Assembly: GCF_039634365.2 (NCBI RefSeq)
Contig: NZ_CP155079.2
Span: forward strand, 5,208,001-5,272,000
Origin: Mucilaginibacter sp. PAMB04168
GTDB taxonomy: Bacteria > Bacteroidota > Bacteroidia > Sphingobacteriales > Sphingobacteriaceae
Reading direction: 5' to 3'
Length of the DNA stretch: 64,000 nucleotides
Made by a program: the position numbers and the translations under genes. The notes beneath the pieces are model-generated. The model made no database searches and had not been told where the DNA came from. It saw only the letters and a program-made list of their open reading frames with translations. The stretch's first letter is position 1. Each line of letters starts with the position of its first letter. This document shows, one piece after another, positions 63,200 through 64,000 of the stretch.

Positions 63200-64000
63200 A
63201 TGAAAGCAATGGTATTAGTTGGGGCCGATCAGCCTCTTACCCTACAAGCAGTTGATAAACCATCCTTGGCCACCGGCGAGGCATTGGTGCAAATTAAAGC
63301 CGCAGCCTTAAACCGGCGCGATTACTGGATAACCATCGGCAAATATGCCGGCATAAAGTATCCTACCATTTTAGGGTCTGACGGTGCCGGTGTGGTGACC
63401 GAGGTTGGGCCAGATACCGACCCATACTGGCTGGGCAAGGAAGTGATCATTAATCCGGGGCACGAGTGGGGCGATCACCCGGCGTACCAGGGTAAAGACT
63501 TTAAAATAATGGGGCTGCCGGAAGACGGCTCAATGGCCGAATATGTTAAGGTAAAAACCGAATATCTGCAGGCTAAACCAGCGCACCTCACGTTTGAGCA
63601 AGCTGCGGCTATCCCGCTGGCTGGCTTAACTGCCTACCGTGCGCTTTTCACTAAAGGTGGTGCCAAAGCGGGCAACAAAGTGCTTATTGTGGGTGCAGGC
63701 GCGGGTACCGGTACTTTTGCGGTCCAGTTTGCCGTAGCTGCAGGTTGCCAGGTATTTGTTACCTCGGGCAGTGGCGAAAAAATTGAGCGCGCTAGGCAAC
63801 TGGGTGCAACTGCAGGCGTAAACTATAAAGCCCAGGACTGGGCCGAAGAACTGAAGCACCTGGCCGGCGGCTTTGATGTGATTATAGACAGCGCCCTGGG
63901 TAAAGATTTTGCCAAGCTGCCGGGTTTATGTAACCCCGGCGCCCGTATTGTATTTTTTGGTGCTACGGCTGGTAACATCCCAGAATTGGATGCCCGTACG
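63200..64000 (+). CDS. Zinc-type alcohol dehydrogenase/quinone oxidoreductase, cut by the window edge
   Basis: 267 codons from the ATG at 63200, still open at 64000. MDR superfamily: ALNRRDYWITIGKYAGIK, LGSDGAGVVTEVG, PLAGLTAYRALF and the nucleotide loop VLIVGAGAGTGTFAVQFA. The replacement of the GHE zinc motif by GSDGAG favours a quinone oxidoreductase-like enzyme that needs no zinc. Uses NADPH. C-terminus missing. Confidence 0.85.
   Translation, partial: MKAMVLVGADQPLTLQAVDKPSLATGEALVQIKAAALNRRDYWITIGKYAGIKYPTILGSDGAGVVTEVGPDTDPYWLGKEVIINPGHEWGDHPAYQGKDFKIMGLPEDGSMAEYVKVKTEYLQAKPAHLTFEQAAAIPLAGLTAYRALFTKGGAKAGNKVLIVGAGAGTGTFAVQFAVAAGCQVFVTSGSGEKIERARQLGATAGVNYKAQDWAEELKHLAGGFDVIIDSALGKDFAKLPGLCNPGARIVFFGATAGNIPELDART

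Noticed and set aside
1..64000. CRISPR arrays or rRNA genes
   Set aside because: No evenly spaced direct repeats of CRISPR size and no rRNA-like stretch were seen.

Overview
This 64 kb window comes from a Bacteroidota chromosome, most likely Sphingobacteriaceae close to Mucilaginibacter or Pedobacter. The pointers are: -7 boxes of the form TAnnTTTG, lipoboxes and regulators of Bacteroidota style, CTnDOT-type tyrosine recombinases, a Tat-exported PaoABC-like oxidoreductase, and small proteins of the kind common in that family. All assignments were made by reading the sequence; no database search was run.

The first ~34.2 kb is accessory DNA that runs off the left edge. It holds: (a) 1-6838, a minus-strand operon of a VWA-like lipoprotein, a small membrane protein, a tubulin-like GTPase and a 1194-residue protein with an actin/Hsp70-type ATPase domain, plus the start of a further exported protein. 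This is the best candidate for an undescribed system. (b) 6939-7941, four tiny genes including a YidD-like protein. (c) 8215-10537, a TPR histidine kinase and its response regulator. (d) 10648-11071, a 57-residue lipoprotein-like peptide behind a ~235-nt leader that folds extensively. (e) a membrane protein of unknown role and hipBA with a clear operator. (f) 14399-22728, a mobilisable element: a phosphoesterase, a tyrosine recombinase with no normal start codon next to a helix-turn-helix gene ending in an A9 run, a SWIM zinc-finger protein, a nucleotidyltransferase/HEPN-like protein, two divergent Xre regulators, an RRM protein, and a mob block in which a membrane protein is encoded inside the relaxase gene in another frame.

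(g) 22.9-32.5 kb is an AT-rich defence island: a methyltransferase-like protein, Shedu (SduA), a NACHT NTPase, Hachiman (HamA-HamB) and a HEPN-motif protein. (h) A second tyrosine recombinase lies beside tRNA-Asp(GTC) and its terminator at 34.2 kb, which marks the island border.

From 34.3 kb to the end the DNA looks like core chromosome: prfA, lpxH-like, an MBL-fold lipoprotein, J-domain/KTSC protein, bestrophin, two cold-shock proteins, an OmpA-like protein, a Wzc-like protein with a degraded kinase loop, a Ser/Thr kinase, rtcB, an M61 peptidase, a hybrid histidine kinase overlapping a thioredoxin-fold gene, a CpsB/YwqE-like phosphatase, a three-gene molybdenum oxidoreductase, hpt, an M16 peptidase, def, csaA-like, tadA-like, superoxide dismutase and a truncated quinone oxidoreductase. 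Several of these genes have a TAnnTTTG box only 4-7 nt before the ATG, which suggests leaderless mRNAs.
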